A stretch of DNA of 64,000 nt from Acidianus ambivalens (GCF_009729015.1 NZ_CP045482.1:1980001-2044000), one strand, 5' to 3'. Numbered from the stretch's first letter, positions 1 to 12,966 are shown. Notes: a model not told the origin generated them from the letters alone. Numbers and translations: made by a program.

Positions 1-117
1 AAAATCACCTATGGCTGCTCTAATTACTTCGCTTCTTGATTCGTATCTACCTGTGTTTACTAATTCATCTATAGCTTCTAAGAATTGTTCCGGTAGTTTA
101 ACGGTTATTATTTTCAT
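1..117 (-). CDS. Ribbon-helix-helix (CopG/NikR-like) DNA-binding protein, C-terminus outside the window
   Basis: The reverse strand from an ATG at 117 reads MKIITVKLPEQFLEAIDEL, then a stretch ending RSEVIRAAIGDF that runs off the left edge (39 codons visible). A basic beta strand (KIITVKLP), an amphipathic helix and an 'SRSEVIRAA' second helix are the ribbon-helix-helix signature of CopG/Arc-type regulators. These bind operators as dimers through the beta ribbon. Only the N-terminal DNA-binding part is visible, so a NikR-like ligand domain cannot be confirmed or excluded. It lies downstream of the TrmB gene on the same strand, separated by 62 bases. Confidence 0.75.
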   Translation of the reverse strand, partial: MKIITVKLPEQFLEAIDELVNTGRYESRSEVIRAAIGDF

Positions 118-179
118 AAAGATCGATTATTCACCTAAGTTGAAACTGCTTTTAAGAATTATTGCAACGTAATTTTTTC

Positions 180-908
180 TTATTTTGCTTGAGTCCATAA
201 ATGGTTAAAATAAACGGTAGCGATGTCTACGATATACTTATGATTTGAGAATAGACCAGAAAGCTTATCTGCGTTTTTAATTATTAGCAAGACGGCTGTA
301 GAAGTTATTAAACCGCTTCCAAACATGTTACTCAATTTACGTATTTGAAGTCCAGAAATTTCAGGAATGTTTATATCACTCTGAATTATTACTCTAAGAT
401 CTGGAGAAGTATAGCTTTTTGCCTTTATGGCTTGTATTATATCTTCGCTTAATAATTCTGGATAAGATATTGCAATTGAAACCTTATTGCCTTCGTCAAG
501 TATTTCATAAAAGGTAGATTTAATTTTATCTGGAGGTATCATAGTTATACTGTAAGTAGACGAAGGCGATAATAATGAGGATAGTGGCTCTATGAATTCC
601 TTTTCGAATTCATCGACTTTAATCTCGATCATTTTCTTAATACTAGCCCATAGATCTCTTAGAGGTATGGCTTCATAAACAGCTGGTTTTTTTCCTAATC
701 TTTTAATCCATCCTCTTTCTTCCAGCTTTATGAGAAGAGAGTAAATTTTTGTATAGGATATTCCCAGTTGCTCTGCTAACTGCCTTGCAGTCATCTGACC
801 TTCTAATAACAAGGTGGAATATATCCGTAATTCTGCTCTAGATATTCCTAAAATTGAAGCAAACCTAGAGACTCTTGCTAACGTATCTTCTAACGGATTA
901 CTATCCAT
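180..908 (-). CDS. TrmB-family transcriptional regulator
   Basis: This 242-residue protein has an N-terminal winged helix at about residues 15-85. The recognition part reads 'MTARQLAEQLGISYTKIYSL', followed by a wing (RGWIKRLGKKPAVYEAIPL), as in TrmB-type regulators. The linker 'WASIKKMIEIKVDEFEKEF' is a short coiled coil. The C-terminal half resembles a reduced sugar/effector-binding domain and is much shorter than in sugar-sensing TrmB proteins such as MalR, so the ligand cannot be predicted. The ATG at 908 diverges from rps25e across 47 bases, so the two may share a regulatory region. Family assignment is good; function is open. Confidence 0.75.
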   Translation of the reverse strand: MDSNPLEDTLARVSRFASILGISRAELRIYSTLLLEGQMTARQLAEQLGISYTKIYSLLIKLEERGWIKRLGKKPAVYEAIPLRDLWASIKKMIEIKVDEFEKEFIEPLSSLLSPSSTYSITMIPPDKIKSTFYEILDEGNKVSIAISYPELLSEDIIQAIKAKSYTSPDLRVIIQSDINIPEISGLQIRKLSNMFGSGLITSTAVLLIIKNADKLSGLFSNHKYIVDIATVYFNHLWTQAK

Positions 909-955
909 TAAATTATTATAAGCCTATTCGCATTAAAGATTAATAGGTGTGTTAA

Positions 956-1265
956 ATGGGTGGAGTAACAAAAAAGCCTATTAGTAACATTGAAAAAAGG
1001 TTAAAGAGGCAAGAAGAACAACAGCAGAAAGGTAAAAAGAAGATAAGTAAAACCGGTAGTGAAGTTATATCAAAGAATATTCAAATTTCTGATGAAATGA
1101 TTAAGAAAATCCAAGAAGAAATAAAAAGAGAAAAATTGATAACACCTTACGAATTAGCAACAAAAACTAACATAACACTAAGCGTTGCAAAACGTATTTT
1201 AAAGGACTTAAATGCTCAAGGAATAATAAAAGAAGTATTTAGAAATAGAAGGACTGCAGTATATA

Positions 1266-1282
<17 letters not shown>
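956..1282 (+). CDS. rps25e: Small ribosomal subunit protein eS25
   Basis: This 108-residue protein has a lysine/glutamine-rich N-terminal tail followed by the eS25 winged-helix fold: 'ITPYELATKTNITLSVAKRI' and 'GIIKEVFRNRRTAVY'. It is a 30S component found in archaea and eukaryotes. The ATG at 956 follows a GGTG ribosome binding site, and an AT-rich TATA-like stretch lies around 909-922. Its 3' end overlaps the convergent nitrilase-like gene by 17 bases (1266-1282). Length and motif fit the family well. Confidence 0.93.
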
Positions 1283-5836
<4,554 letters not shown>

Positions 5837-5855
5837 TACTAGTGATTCTGAATAA

Positions 5856-5880
5856 GACTTATTTAAAAGGTTTAGCTATA
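5856..5880. promoter_or_regulatory. Bidirectional promoter between reverse gyrase and cdc48
   Basis: The 52-base divergent gap contains one strong AT box, 'CTTATTTAAAAGG', whose centre (about 5862-5869) lies 20-27 bases before the cdc48 ATG (5889). Its complement 'TTTTAAATAAG' lies 20-32 bases before the reverse gyrase ATG (5836). Archaeal TATA boxes sit about 26 bases before transcription starts, so both mRNAs would be leaderless or nearly so. The shared box is visible in sequence; bidirectional use is inferred. Confidence 0.6.
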
Positions 5881-5888
5881 GTATATTG

Positions 5889-8141
5889 ATGTCGGCTCCA
5901 ATTAAGCTTAAAGTATCTGAGGCTAGACAAAGGGATGTAGGAAGAAAAATAGCTAGACTATCAGAAAATTTAATGACAAAGTTAAAAATAGACGCTGGAG
6001 ATTACTTGGAGATAATTGGACCCTCGGGCTCTTCTTTGGTTCAAGCTATGCCTGCTTATGATATTAACGACGACGAAATACGGATTGATGGTTATATAAG
6101 GAAAGCAATAGGAGCTAGCATTGGAGACGAAGTTGAAATAAGAAAGGCTACAGTAAATAAGGCTACTAAAATAGTATTAGCACCTACACAGCCAATAAGA
6201 TTTGATCAAAGTTTTGTTGACTACGTAAAGGATCAACTCATGTATAAGCCATTAGTTAAAGGAGAGACAATCCCTATACCAATTTACACTGGTGTAATAG
6301 AACTTGTAGTAGTAAATACACAGCCAAGCAATTACGTATTCGTAAGTTCCGAAACTCAACTAGACATTAGAGAAGAGCCAGTCAAAGCTGAAACTACATA
6401 CACTAAAGTTACATGGGAAGATATAGGTGATCTAGAAGACGTCAAGGAAAGAATCAGAGAAATTGTTGAATTACCTATGAAACATCCAGAATTATTCCAG
6501 CGTTTAGGAATAGAACCGCCTAAAGGAATACTACTTTATGGGCCCCCAGGAGTTGGAAAAACGTTGCTTGCTAGAGCTTTAGCTAATGAAATAGGGGCAT
6601 ACTTTATTTCAATAAATGGACCAGAAATAATGAGCAAGTTTTACGGTGAGAGCGAAGAAAGACTTAGGCAAATATTTGACGAAGCTAACAAGAATGCTCC
6701 CTCAATAATTTTCATTGACGAAATAGATGCAATAGCTCCTAAAAGAGAAGAAGTAACAGGAGAAGTTGAGAAAAGAGTAGTTGCACAATTGCTAACTTTG
6801 ATGGACGGAATTAAAGGAAGAGGAAAAATAATAGTTATTGGTGCAACTAATAGACCAGATGCAATAGATCCTGCATTAAGAAGGCCAGGAAGGTTTGATA
6901 GGGAAATAGAAATAAGGCCACCAGATACAAAGGCTAGAAAAGAGATATTACAAGTTCACACTAGGAGTATGCCTCTTTCAGATGACGTAAACCTTGATGA
7001 TATAGCAGAAATGACTAATGGTTACACAGGAGCTGATTTAGCAGCTTTAGCTAAAGAGGCAGCAATGGTTGCACTAAGAAGATTTCTAGCTACAACTAAA
7101 GTAAACCTAGATCAAGGACAGATTCCCGCGGAATTATTAAAGGAATTAAAAGTTACAATGAATGACTTTCTAGAAGCAATGAAATCAATACAGCCAACCT
7201 TGCTTAGAGAAGTATATGTAGAAGTACCAAAGGTTAGATGGAGCGATATAGGAGGATTAGAAGATGTTAAACAACAATTAAAAGAGGCCATAGAATGGCA
7301 AATAAAGTTCCCAGACGTTTTTACTAAATCTGGAATTAGGGCTCCTAAAGGAGTTCTATTATTTGGCCCGCCTGGCACTGGAAAAACAATGTTAGCTAAG
7401 GCTGTAGCGACTGAGAGTGGAGCAAACTTCATTGCAGTAAGAGGTCCAGAAGTATTATCAAAATGGGTAGGAGAAAGCGAGAAGGCGATAAGAGAGATCT
7501 TCAGGAGAGCAAGACAAACAGCTCCAACAGTAATATTCTTTGATGAGATAGATTCTATAGCACCTATGAGAGGTTTTGCTCATGATAGCGGCGTAACAGA
7601 AAGAATCGTTAATCAATTATTAGCAGAAATGGACGGAATCACACCATTGAATAAAGTCGTAGTTATAGCAGCAACTAATAGACCAGATATATTAGACCCT
7701 GCATTACTAAGACCAGGAAGATTTGATAGGCTTATATACGTTCCTCCGCCAGATAAGAAAGCAAGATTAGAGATACTTAGAGTTCATACTAGAAATGTGC
7801 CGTTAGCGGAGGATGTTAACTTAGAGACAATTGCTGAAAAAACCGAGGGATATACTGGAGCAGATTTAGAAGCAGTAGTAAGAGAAGCAACAATGCTTAT
7901 GTTGCGTGAAGTCTCTGCAGTATGTGAGCAAAAATCCAGAGAAGCCTGCACAAAGGATGGCAAATTTGTAGAAGAATGTTATAATAAGGAAATGAGAAAT
8001 TGTATGAATAACTTTAACAGTAAAGTTACGATGAAACACTTTGAAGAGGCTCTAAAAATAGTTTCTCCAAGCATAACTAAAGCAGATATTGAAAGATATG
8101 AAAGGCTTGCCAAGGAATTAAAGAGGAGTGCTGTAGTATGA
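5889..8141 (+). CDS. CDC48/VAT-type AAA+ ATPase (unfoldase)
   Basis: This is a hexameric unfoldase that feeds substrates to the proteasome and remodels complexes. The order is an N-terminal double-psi barrel domain (residues 1-180), D1 with P-loop 'GPPGVGKT' and Walker B 'IIFIDEID', and D2 with 'GPPGTGKT' and 'VIFFDEID'. Both domains carry the AAA 'RPGRFD' second-region-of-homology motif. The D2 C-terminal helical part contains an extra stretch with four cysteines ('CEQKSREAC', 'EECYNKEMRNC'), unusual for CDC48. The ATG at 5889 is chosen over a TTG one codon earlier. The stop overlaps apgM by 4 bases (ATGA), so the two are translationally coupled. Confidence 0.95.
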   Translation: MSAPIKLKVSEARQRDVGRKIARLSENLMTKLKIDAGDYLEIIGPSGSSLVQAMPAYDINDDEIRIDGYIRKAIGASIGDEVEIRKATVNKATKIVLAPTQPIRFDQSFVDYVKDQLMYKPLVKGETIPIPIYTGVIELVVVNTQPSNYVFVSSETQLDIREEPVKAETTYTKVTWEDIGDLEDVKERIREIVELPMKHPELFQRLGIEPPKGILLYGPPGVGKTLLARALANEIGAYFISINGPEIMSKFYGESEERLRQIFDEANKNAPSIIFIDEIDAIAPKREEVTGEVEKRVVAQLLTLMDGIKGRGKIIVIGATNRPDAIDPALRRPGRFDREIEIRPPDTKARKEILQVHTRSMPLSDDVNLDDIAEMTNGYTGADLAALAKEAAMVALRRFLATTKVNLDQGQIPAELLKELKVTMNDFLEAMKSIQPTLLREVYVEVPKVRWSDIGGLEDVKQQLKEAIEWQIKFPDVFTKSGIRAPKGVLLFGPPGTGKTMLAKAVATESGANFIAVRGPEVLSKWVGESEKAIREIFRRARQTAPTVIFFDEIDSIAPMRGFAHDSGVTERIVNQLLAEMDGITPLNKVVVIAATNRPDILDPALLRPGRFDRLIYVPPPDKKARLEILRVHTRNVPLAEDVNLETIAEKTEGYTGADLEAVVREATMLMLREVSAVCEQKSREACTKDGKFVEECYNKEMRNCMNNFNSKVTMKHFEEALKIVSPSITKADIERYERLAKELKRSAVV

Positions 8142-9385
8142 AAAAATATAAAATACTTTTAATTATTGCTGATGGATTAGGAGATAGGCAAGTTAAATCG
8201 TTAGGTAATAAAACGCCTTTGGAAGTTGCAGATAAGCCTAACATAAAGGAATTACTTAAATCTTCACTAGTAGGTCTAATGGATCCCATAGGTCCTGGAA
8301 TAGTAGCAGGTAGCGATACCTCACACATGGCAATATTCGGCGTGGACCCTCATAGATATTATAGAGGCAGAGGCGCGCTTGAGGCATTAGGTACTGGAGC
8401 TTATCTTACTGAAGGAGATATAGCATTTAGAGGAAATTTTGCAACAGTCGATGAAAACATGAACGTAATAGATAGGAGAGCCGGTAGAAAGATTGATGAA
8501 GGTGAACAACTAGTAAATGAGTTAAACCAGAAAATAGGAGAAATAGATGGAGTTAAAGTTACTTTTTATAAAGCCACAGAACATAGAGTTGCTGTAGTAC
8601 TCTCAGGAAAGGATCTTAGCGATAAGATTTCTGACACAGATCCTCACGAAGTAGGGCGTAAGATTAAAGAATCTATCCCTTTAGATAATTCAATAAGCGC
8701 AAGAAGAACAGCCGAAATTGTGAATAATTTAACAAAAAGAATTTATGACGTATTATCAACTTCTATCTATAACAAGAATAGAATTGAAAGAGGAGAACCT
8801 CCTGCTAATATAATATTATTAAGGGGCGCATCAAAGTTTGTTGAATTACCTAAGCTATATAATTATACTGGACTAAAAGGAGGAGCAGTATCGGCTACTG
8901 CTCTTATAAAAGGCGTGTGTAAAGCAATAGGGATGGACGTGTTTACTCCAAAGGGTGCAACTGGAGGCATAGATACAAATTATGACGCTAAGGCAGATAA
9001 GGTTATAGAACTCTTTAAAGATGATAAATACGACTTCGTTTTCTTGCATATAAAAGCTACAGATGCCGCATCTCATGATGGAAAAGCCGAAGAAAAAGTT
9101 AAGGCGATCGAGAAAATAGATTATATAATAGGGAAGATATTAAATAATGTAGGAAGAGAAATAGTAATAATGTTCACTGGGGATCATGCTACACCGGTAG
9201 AACTTAAAGAGCACTCTGGAGATCCAGTTCCAGTTCTCCTTTATGTTCCAGACAATATAATTCCAGATAACGTAAGTGACTTTAACGAAAGAGAAGCTAG
9301 AAAAGGAAGTCTTAAGATAATAGGACTAGATGTAATGAACTTATTACTTAATTATTCCAATAGAGCAACAAAATATGGCGCATGA
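8138..9385 (+). CDS. apgM: 2,3-bisphosphoglycerate-independent phosphoglycerate mutase (archaeal ApgM type)
   Basis: ApgM interconverts 3- and 2-phosphoglycerate in glycolysis/gluconeogenesis. The 415-residue protein belongs to the alkaline phosphatase superfamily. Metal-binding motifs include 'IIADGLGDR' (Asp12), 'AGSDTSHMAIFG' with the phosphorylated serine, 'KATDAASHDG' and the C-terminal 'FTGDHATP'. The length fits the archaeal family. It overlaps cdc48 by 4 bases. Its stop codon lies inside box C of a C/D sRNA (9382-9430), so the mRNA 3' end and the sRNA 5' end share sequence. Confidence 0.94.
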   Translation: MKKYKILLIIADGLGDRQVKSLGNKTPLEVADKPNIKELLKSSLVGLMDPIGPGIVAGSDTSHMAIFGVDPHRYYRGRGALEALGTGAYLTEGDIAFRGNFATVDENMNVIDRRAGRKIDEGEQLVNELNQKIGEIDGVKVTFYKATEHRVAVVLSGKDLSDKISDTDPHEVGRKIKESIPLDNSISARRTAEIVNNLTKRIYDVLSTSIYNKNRIERGEPPANIILLRGASKFVELPKLYNYTGLKGGAVSATALIKGVCKAIGMDVFTPKGATGGIDTNYDAKADKVIELFKDDKYDFVFLHIKATDAASHDGKAEEKVKAIEKIDYIIGKILNNVGREIVIMFTGDHATPVELKEHSGDPVPVLLYVPDNIIPDNVSDFNEREARKGSLKIIGLDVMNLLLNYSNRATKYGA

Positions 9386-9430
9386 AGAAGCTCGAAAGGG
9401 CTGATAGGTGAAGAACCCGCGCAGGGCTGA
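9382..9430 (+). ncRNA. C/D box guide sRNA overlapping the apgM stop codon
   Basis: The order is box C ATGAAGA (9382-9388), 12-nt guide (9389-9400), box D' CTGA (9401-9404), 3-nt spacer, box C' GTGAAGA (9408-9414), 12-nt guide (9415-9426), box D CTGA (9427-9430). Two guides of identical 12-nt length and a short D'-C' spacer are the classic architecture of archaeal 2'-O-methylation guides bound by L7Ae, Nop5 and fibrillarin. Both C boxes carry the same AAGA variant of the RUGAUGA consensus. The GC-rich guides stand out in AT-rich surroundings. The complement of guide 2 matches 11 of 12 bases in the tRNA-Ser variable arm/T stem (30537-30548), only a hint of a target. The sRNA ends exactly where the convergent kinase gene ends (9431). 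Confidence 0.85.
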
Positions 9431-9955
9431 TCAACATTTTTTTACATTAAATTTAGAAAATATGTCATTAACTCTCCACTTTGTTGCTTCACAAACCTCT
9501 AATGCTACTGCTCCTGCATTAGGTTGACCGTAAATAACTAAATCTCCATCTCTTCCATATAGAGTTGCAGGAATTACAAGCAAATCTTCTTCTCCATCAA
9601 CATAAATTACAGAACTGAATGAAGAATTTAATGCAGCCTTAATATAAGACATCGCTGAAAGCCTTATTATAGCAGGCTCATTTTTTACCATAATATAATT
9701 CGAAAATCTCATATGCAATTTTATATTCCTCTTAGTCTTACCGTCTACTATAGATAGAAATACTCTTCTATTGTTCTTTAATAGCTCTTGAGTAACAACG
9801 TCTCCTACAGTAATTATTCTTTCAAAATTATCTGCATATTTTAGGAGCTTTTCGGTAGATTTAAAAAGAATACCATATGGTCTTGAAAGTTCTTTTCTAA
9901 CTTCCTTTGGTAAATAAAAACATAAATCTACTTTATATTTATCGCGTATCTCCAA
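9431..9955 (-). CDS. GTP-dependent dephospho-CoA kinase (DUF359 family)
   Basis: This enzyme performs the last step of archaeal CoA synthesis, phosphorylating dephospho-CoA with GTP, as established for the DUF359 family in Thermococcus. The 174 residues carry the family motifs 'ITVGDVV' near residue 50 and 'VDGEEDLLVIPATLYG' near residue 118, with a C-terminal 'VIYGQPNAG'. It uses a TTG start at 9955, preceded at short distance by AGGTG, and overlaps the spt4 end by 28 bases. It is the last gene of the rps6e-aIF2-gamma-rpo7-spt4 operon, an association shared with other archaea. The stop abuts the C/D sRNA on the opposite strand. Confidence 0.85.
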   Translation of the reverse strand: MEIRDKYKVDLCFYLPKEVRKELSRPYGILFKSTEKLLKYADNFERIITVGDVVTQELLKNNRRVFLSIVDGKTKRNIKLHMRFSNYIMVKNEPAIIRLSAMSYIKAALNSSFSSVIYVDGEEDLLVIPATLYGRDGDLVIYGQPNAGAVALEVCEATKWRVNDIFSKFNVKKC

Positions 9956-10128
9956 GGTTTCTTTGCACCTATTAGGTTCATTAATTCAGAATTCTCATTC
10001 AATATTATAACCATCCCTTCCCAATCCTCAGTAAAACTCGTACCTCCGCATATTGGACATACGTCTTGGTCTGGCAAAACTAATGCCTTACAATTTCTGC
10101 ACGCTTTAAAAATTGATGATTTAGGCAT
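9928..10128 (-). CDS. spt4: Transcription elongation factor Spt4 (formerly RpoE2)
   Basis: Spt4 pairs with Spt5 (NusG homologue) and binds the RNA polymerase clamp to promote processivity. The 66-residue protein has a four-cysteine zinc ribbon (C10, C13, C24, C27) followed by 'SFTEDWEGMVIIL' and 'ELMNLIGAKKPWRYAI', both typical of archaeal Spt4. The ATG at 10128 follows rpo7 after 6 bases, and the 3' end overlaps the dephospho-CoA kinase gene by 28 bases. Confidence 0.93.
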   Translation of the reverse strand: MPKSSIFKACRNCKALVLPDQDVCPICGGTSFTEDWEGMVIILNENSELMNLIGAKKPWRYAINIK

Positions 10129-10134
10129 TTTCCA

Positions 10135-10662
10135 TCACTTATTTAACTTACCTAATGTAGGTTGTTTCATAGTTAAACCTATCCTAGGCAATTTGCCTGA
10201 AGAGGATACAGCAGAAACAGTTACTATTCTTGCCCTAACTAAATCTCCTTTCTGCAGAACCTTCTTACTTTTCTCGCCAATTAAAACTCCTCTTGTTGAA
10301 TCGAACTTAAAAGTATCGTCGGCTATTTGAGATATATGTACCAATCCGTCCATTGGACCTAGATTTACATAAATTCCATAATTATCGACTTCTGCCACTG
10401 TTCCTTCAACTACTTCTTGTAAAGCTGGAACGTATGTCAATAATTCAAATTCAACTTCATGATATGTTGCTCCATCTCCAAAAATTATTTGACCTTCTTC
10501 ACTAGCTTTAGCTGACAACACTCCAAGAACTAAACCCAAATCTTTAAAGATTTTATCTTGATATTCTGACTTCAAGATTTCAAGAGCAATCTTATCTAAT
10601 TCTTCGCCAAAATATTCTGGCGGTATTCTTACAACTCCTTTAGCTTTAATAATTTTAAACAT
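10135..10662 (-). CDS. rpo7: RNA polymerase subunit Rpo7 (RpoE1)
   Basis: With Rpo4 this subunit forms the stalk of archaeal RNA polymerase, which aids DNA melting and binds the emerging RNA. The protein begins MFKIIKAKGVVRIPPEYF (N-terminal RNP-like domain). It contains a C-terminal S1 RNA-binding domain ('EGTVAEVDNYGIYVNLGP', 'DGLVHISQI'). The ATG at 10662 is preferred over an upstream TTG at 10671 because homologues start with this sequence. It sits between the PIN gene and spt4 in one operon. Confidence 0.94.
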   Translation of the reverse strand: MFKIIKAKGVVRIPPEYFGEELDKIALEILKSEYQDKIFKDLGLVLGVLSAKASEEGQIIFGDGATYHEVEFELLTYVPALQEVVEGTVAEVDNYGIYVNLGPMDGLVHISQIADDTFKFDSTRGVLIGEKSKKVLQKGDLVRARIVTVSAVSSSGKLPRIGLTMKQPTLGKLNK

Positions 10663-10674
10663 AATAATCAACAG

Positions 10675-11112
10675 TTAGATAGGAAAGAGCGATTTTATAA
10701 TTTTACCTTTACTTGCTAAAAAAATTATTCCTACATTGTTTTTTAATGCCTTTTGTTTCAATTCCTTATCATTTGTAAAAATAAGTAAATTATTCCTTTT
10801 AGCACAATCAATAAGAATATCGTCAGTAGGTTTATCAATCTCATCGCCTATAAGTTTCCAATAATTCTTATATTTTTCTAGATAAATTAATGCAATATTT
10901 ATTCTTGACATATATGAAGAAGATCTAGAGTACCTAGTTCTCAAAATTTCCAATTCATGAAAAACTGCTTTATGAATATAGAATACTGGTTTATAATCAA
11001 GGTATTCTATTACCAAATTAAAAGGATCTACTCTATCATACACGTAAAGTAAAATATTAGTATCAACTAGGATACCTAGATTTTTATTTGCCCCCATCCT
11101 ACTAATCTCCAT
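10675..11112 (-). CDS. PIN-domain ribonuclease-like protein linked to aIF2-gamma
   Basis: This 145-residue protein has a PIN fold with its acidic metal-binding set visible: Asp17 in 'LVDTNIL', Glu in 'VFHELEIL', Asp97-Asp98 in 'KPTDDIL' and Asp115 in 'FTNDKELK'. It therefore probably cleaves RNA. Unlike VapC toxins it has no antitoxin partner and sits in a housekeeping operon between aIF2-gamma and rpo7, which suggests a role in rRNA or mRNA processing (Fcf1/Utp24-like); that role is inference. The ATG at 11112 follows 'AGGAGG' and overlaps the aIF2-gamma end by 37 bases. Confidence 0.82.
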   Translation of the reverse strand: MEISRMGANKNLGILVDTNILLYVYDRVDPFNLVIEYLDYKPVFYIHKAVFHELEILRTRYSRSSSYMSRINIALIYLEKYKNYWKLIGDEIDKPTDDILIDCAKRNNLLIFTNDKELKQKALKNNVGIIFLASKGKIIKSLFPI

Positions 11113-12323
11113 CTTCCTCCTACTTGTCTACTTATAACTAATCTTAAATTGTTCTCCCAAACAGGAATTGGTTTCTTAAGTTCAAGTTCTATTTCATTAG
11201 ATTTGGCATGAGTTACCGTACCTAGCGTGGTAGCAGACCCAACTGTTATCATTAATACTTCTTTATTTCTTATAGGTTCTACTTTAACAAGATCCTTACT
11301 ACCTACCACTCTTTCAAGTAAATTATATTCAACTCTAATATTCCATAAAACCGGAATATCCGCCTTTGCATCCGTTACCATATTACCCATTAGGCTATCA
11401 GCTTTAGTTACTGAAGGATCTAAATAAGTTCCTACTGCCACTAGACCGCCAGGTTTGGCCTCGTTCACTTCTAGATCTCCAAATCTAAGCGATGATATCT
11501 TAGTATAAATTGGTTCGTAAGTTACCTTACCTTTATCTTCAACTCTAATTCCAGGTAAAATCTTTATTTCTTGACCTATAGAGAATTTACCTTGAATTAT
11601 ACTTCCTCCTACTACTCCTCCAACTAATTTATCAAATGTAGTTCCTGGCTTATTTACGTCAAAACTTCTCACTACTAGCATTATAGGTGTTTTAGTTAAA
11701 TCTCTCTTTGGCGTAGGAATTCTTTCTTCTATAGCTTCTATTAGTGCATCAATATTTATCTTATGAAGTGCACTAACAGGAATTATAGGCGATCCTTCGG
11801 CCCAAGTTCCTTTTATGAACTCAGTAATTTGCTTATATTGCGCTATTGCTTGATCTCTAGTTACTACATCGATTTTATTTTGTACTATAACTAGATTTTT
11901 TATTCCTACTATACCTAAAGCTACAAAATGTTCCCTAGTTTGAGGTTGAGGAAATGGTTCATTAGCTGCAACTACTAGAATTGCACCATCTAGGATAGCC
12001 GTTCCAGATAGCATAGTAGCCATTAAAATCTCATGTCCTGGAGCATCGAGAAATGAAACTCTCCTTAAAAATTCTGGCTCTTCATCACTTCCGCATTGCC
12101 TACACGATTCCTCGTTAACATAAGCGTCAGGTTTCTTACAGTTTTTACAAATACCAAAACTTGCCTCAGCATATCCTAGTTTTATAGTCATTCCTCTTTT
12201 TAATTCCTCAGAATGTTTAGACGTCCATATTCCAGTTAGAGCTTGAACTAACGTAGTCTTACCATGATCTACATGACCTACTACACCTATATTAACTTCA
12301 GGTTGGACTTTTGGCCAGGGCAA
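11076..12323 (-). CDS. eif2g: Translation initiation factor aIF2, gamma subunit
   Basis: The gamma subunit is the GTPase core of aIF2, which delivers Met-tRNAi to the small ribosomal subunit. The 415 residues show G1 'GHVDHGKTT' (residues 16-24), a zinc knuckle (C59xxC62...C74xxC77), G3 'DAPGHE' and G4 'NKID', then two beta-barrel domains. The TTG start at 12323 sits just after 'GGTGAT', and the length matches orthologues. It follows rps6e by 4 bases and overlaps the PIN gene. Confidence 0.96.
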   Translation of the reverse strand: MPWPKVQPEVNIGVVGHVDHGKTTLVQALTGIWTSKHSEELKRGMTIKLGYAEASFGICKNCKKPDAYVNEESCRQCGSDEEPEFLRRVSFLDAPGHEILMATMLSGTAILDGAILVVAANEPFPQPQTREHFVALGIVGIKNLVIVQNKIDVVTRDQAIAQYKQITEFIKGTWAEGSPIIPVSALHKINIDALIEAIEERIPTPKRDLTKTPIMLVVRSFDVNKPGTTFDKLVGGVVGGSIIQGKFSIGQEIKILPGIRVEDKGKVTYEPIYTKISSLRFGDLEVNEAKPGGLVAVGTYLDPSVTKADSLMGNMVTDAKADIPVLWNIRVEYNLLERVVGSKDLVKVEPIRNKEVLMITVGSATTLGTVTHAKSNEIELELKKPIPVWENNLRLVISRQVGGRWRLVGWGQIKI

Positions 12324-12327
12324 AAAA

Positions 12328-12966
12328 TCACCTTACTATTACAGTATTTATCTGAACAATTTCATTACTTATTGTATCTCCTCTTAACATTTTTCTCTTT
12401 CTTTCACCATCTTCGCGTGGAATATAGCCCGGAGGACCAGAAACTAATACTCTTCTCTTTGCGGGACCAGAAATATCTGGTCTCATTGCAAAGCCGGTAT
12501 TATCTGACCCTCCAGTAATTTTTAATGTAAATGGTGTATCACTAATTACTAAGTTTATTTTATCCCCTATTTTAGTTCCAAATAAGTTTAATTTTGATTG
12601 ATCGATAGAAATTTGAAAAGCTTTAGTCCTATATGCTAAAGCCTCAAAGTCTTCAGCACCAAATTTTTCTGCAATATTCTTGCTTATATGCACCTCATTG
12701 TCTGGTAAACTGTCATCAACCTGCACTAAGAAATGTACTTTTATTTTCACTTTTTTGTCTCCTTCTTGTTTCTCAATTTGCAGAGTTAATAATTTATCCA
12801 GATTAAGTGCTTGCTTTAACTTACTATTTAATTTGGCTATAGGTAATGCTTTTCCATCTTTTTCTCCATCTATTGATTTTACATTTTCGTCTGCCTTTAC
12901 TTTTACTTTCATTATTTTTAATTGCTTGGTTTCGGGATCTGAAATTACAATCTTAAAGTCCGGCAA
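12328..12966 (-). CDS. rps6e: Small ribosomal subunit protein eS6
   Basis: This is a 30S protein of archaea and eukaryotes. The C-terminal part carries the family core: 'GGSDNTGFAMRPDISGPAKR', then 'VLVSGPPGYIPREDGERKR', 'MLRGDTISNEIVQINTVI'. The 212 residues exceed many archaeal eS6 proteins (about 125), because a ubiquitin-like or charged N-terminal region of roughly 90 residues precedes the core. The TTG start at 12966 follows GGTGG. It is the first gene of the operon running through aIF2-gamma to the dephospho-CoA kinase, and diverges from cbiX. Confidence 0.93.
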   Translation of the reverse strand: MPDFKIVISDPETKQLKIMKVKVKADENVKSIDGEKDGKALPIAKLNSKLKQALNLDKLLTLQIEKQEGDKKVKIKVHFLVQVDDSLPDNEVHISKNIAEKFGAEDFEALAYRTKAFQISIDQSKLNLFGTKIGDKINLVISDTPFTLKITGGSDNTGFAMRPDISGPAKRRVLVSGPPGYIPREDGERKRKMLRGDTISNEIVQINTVIVR

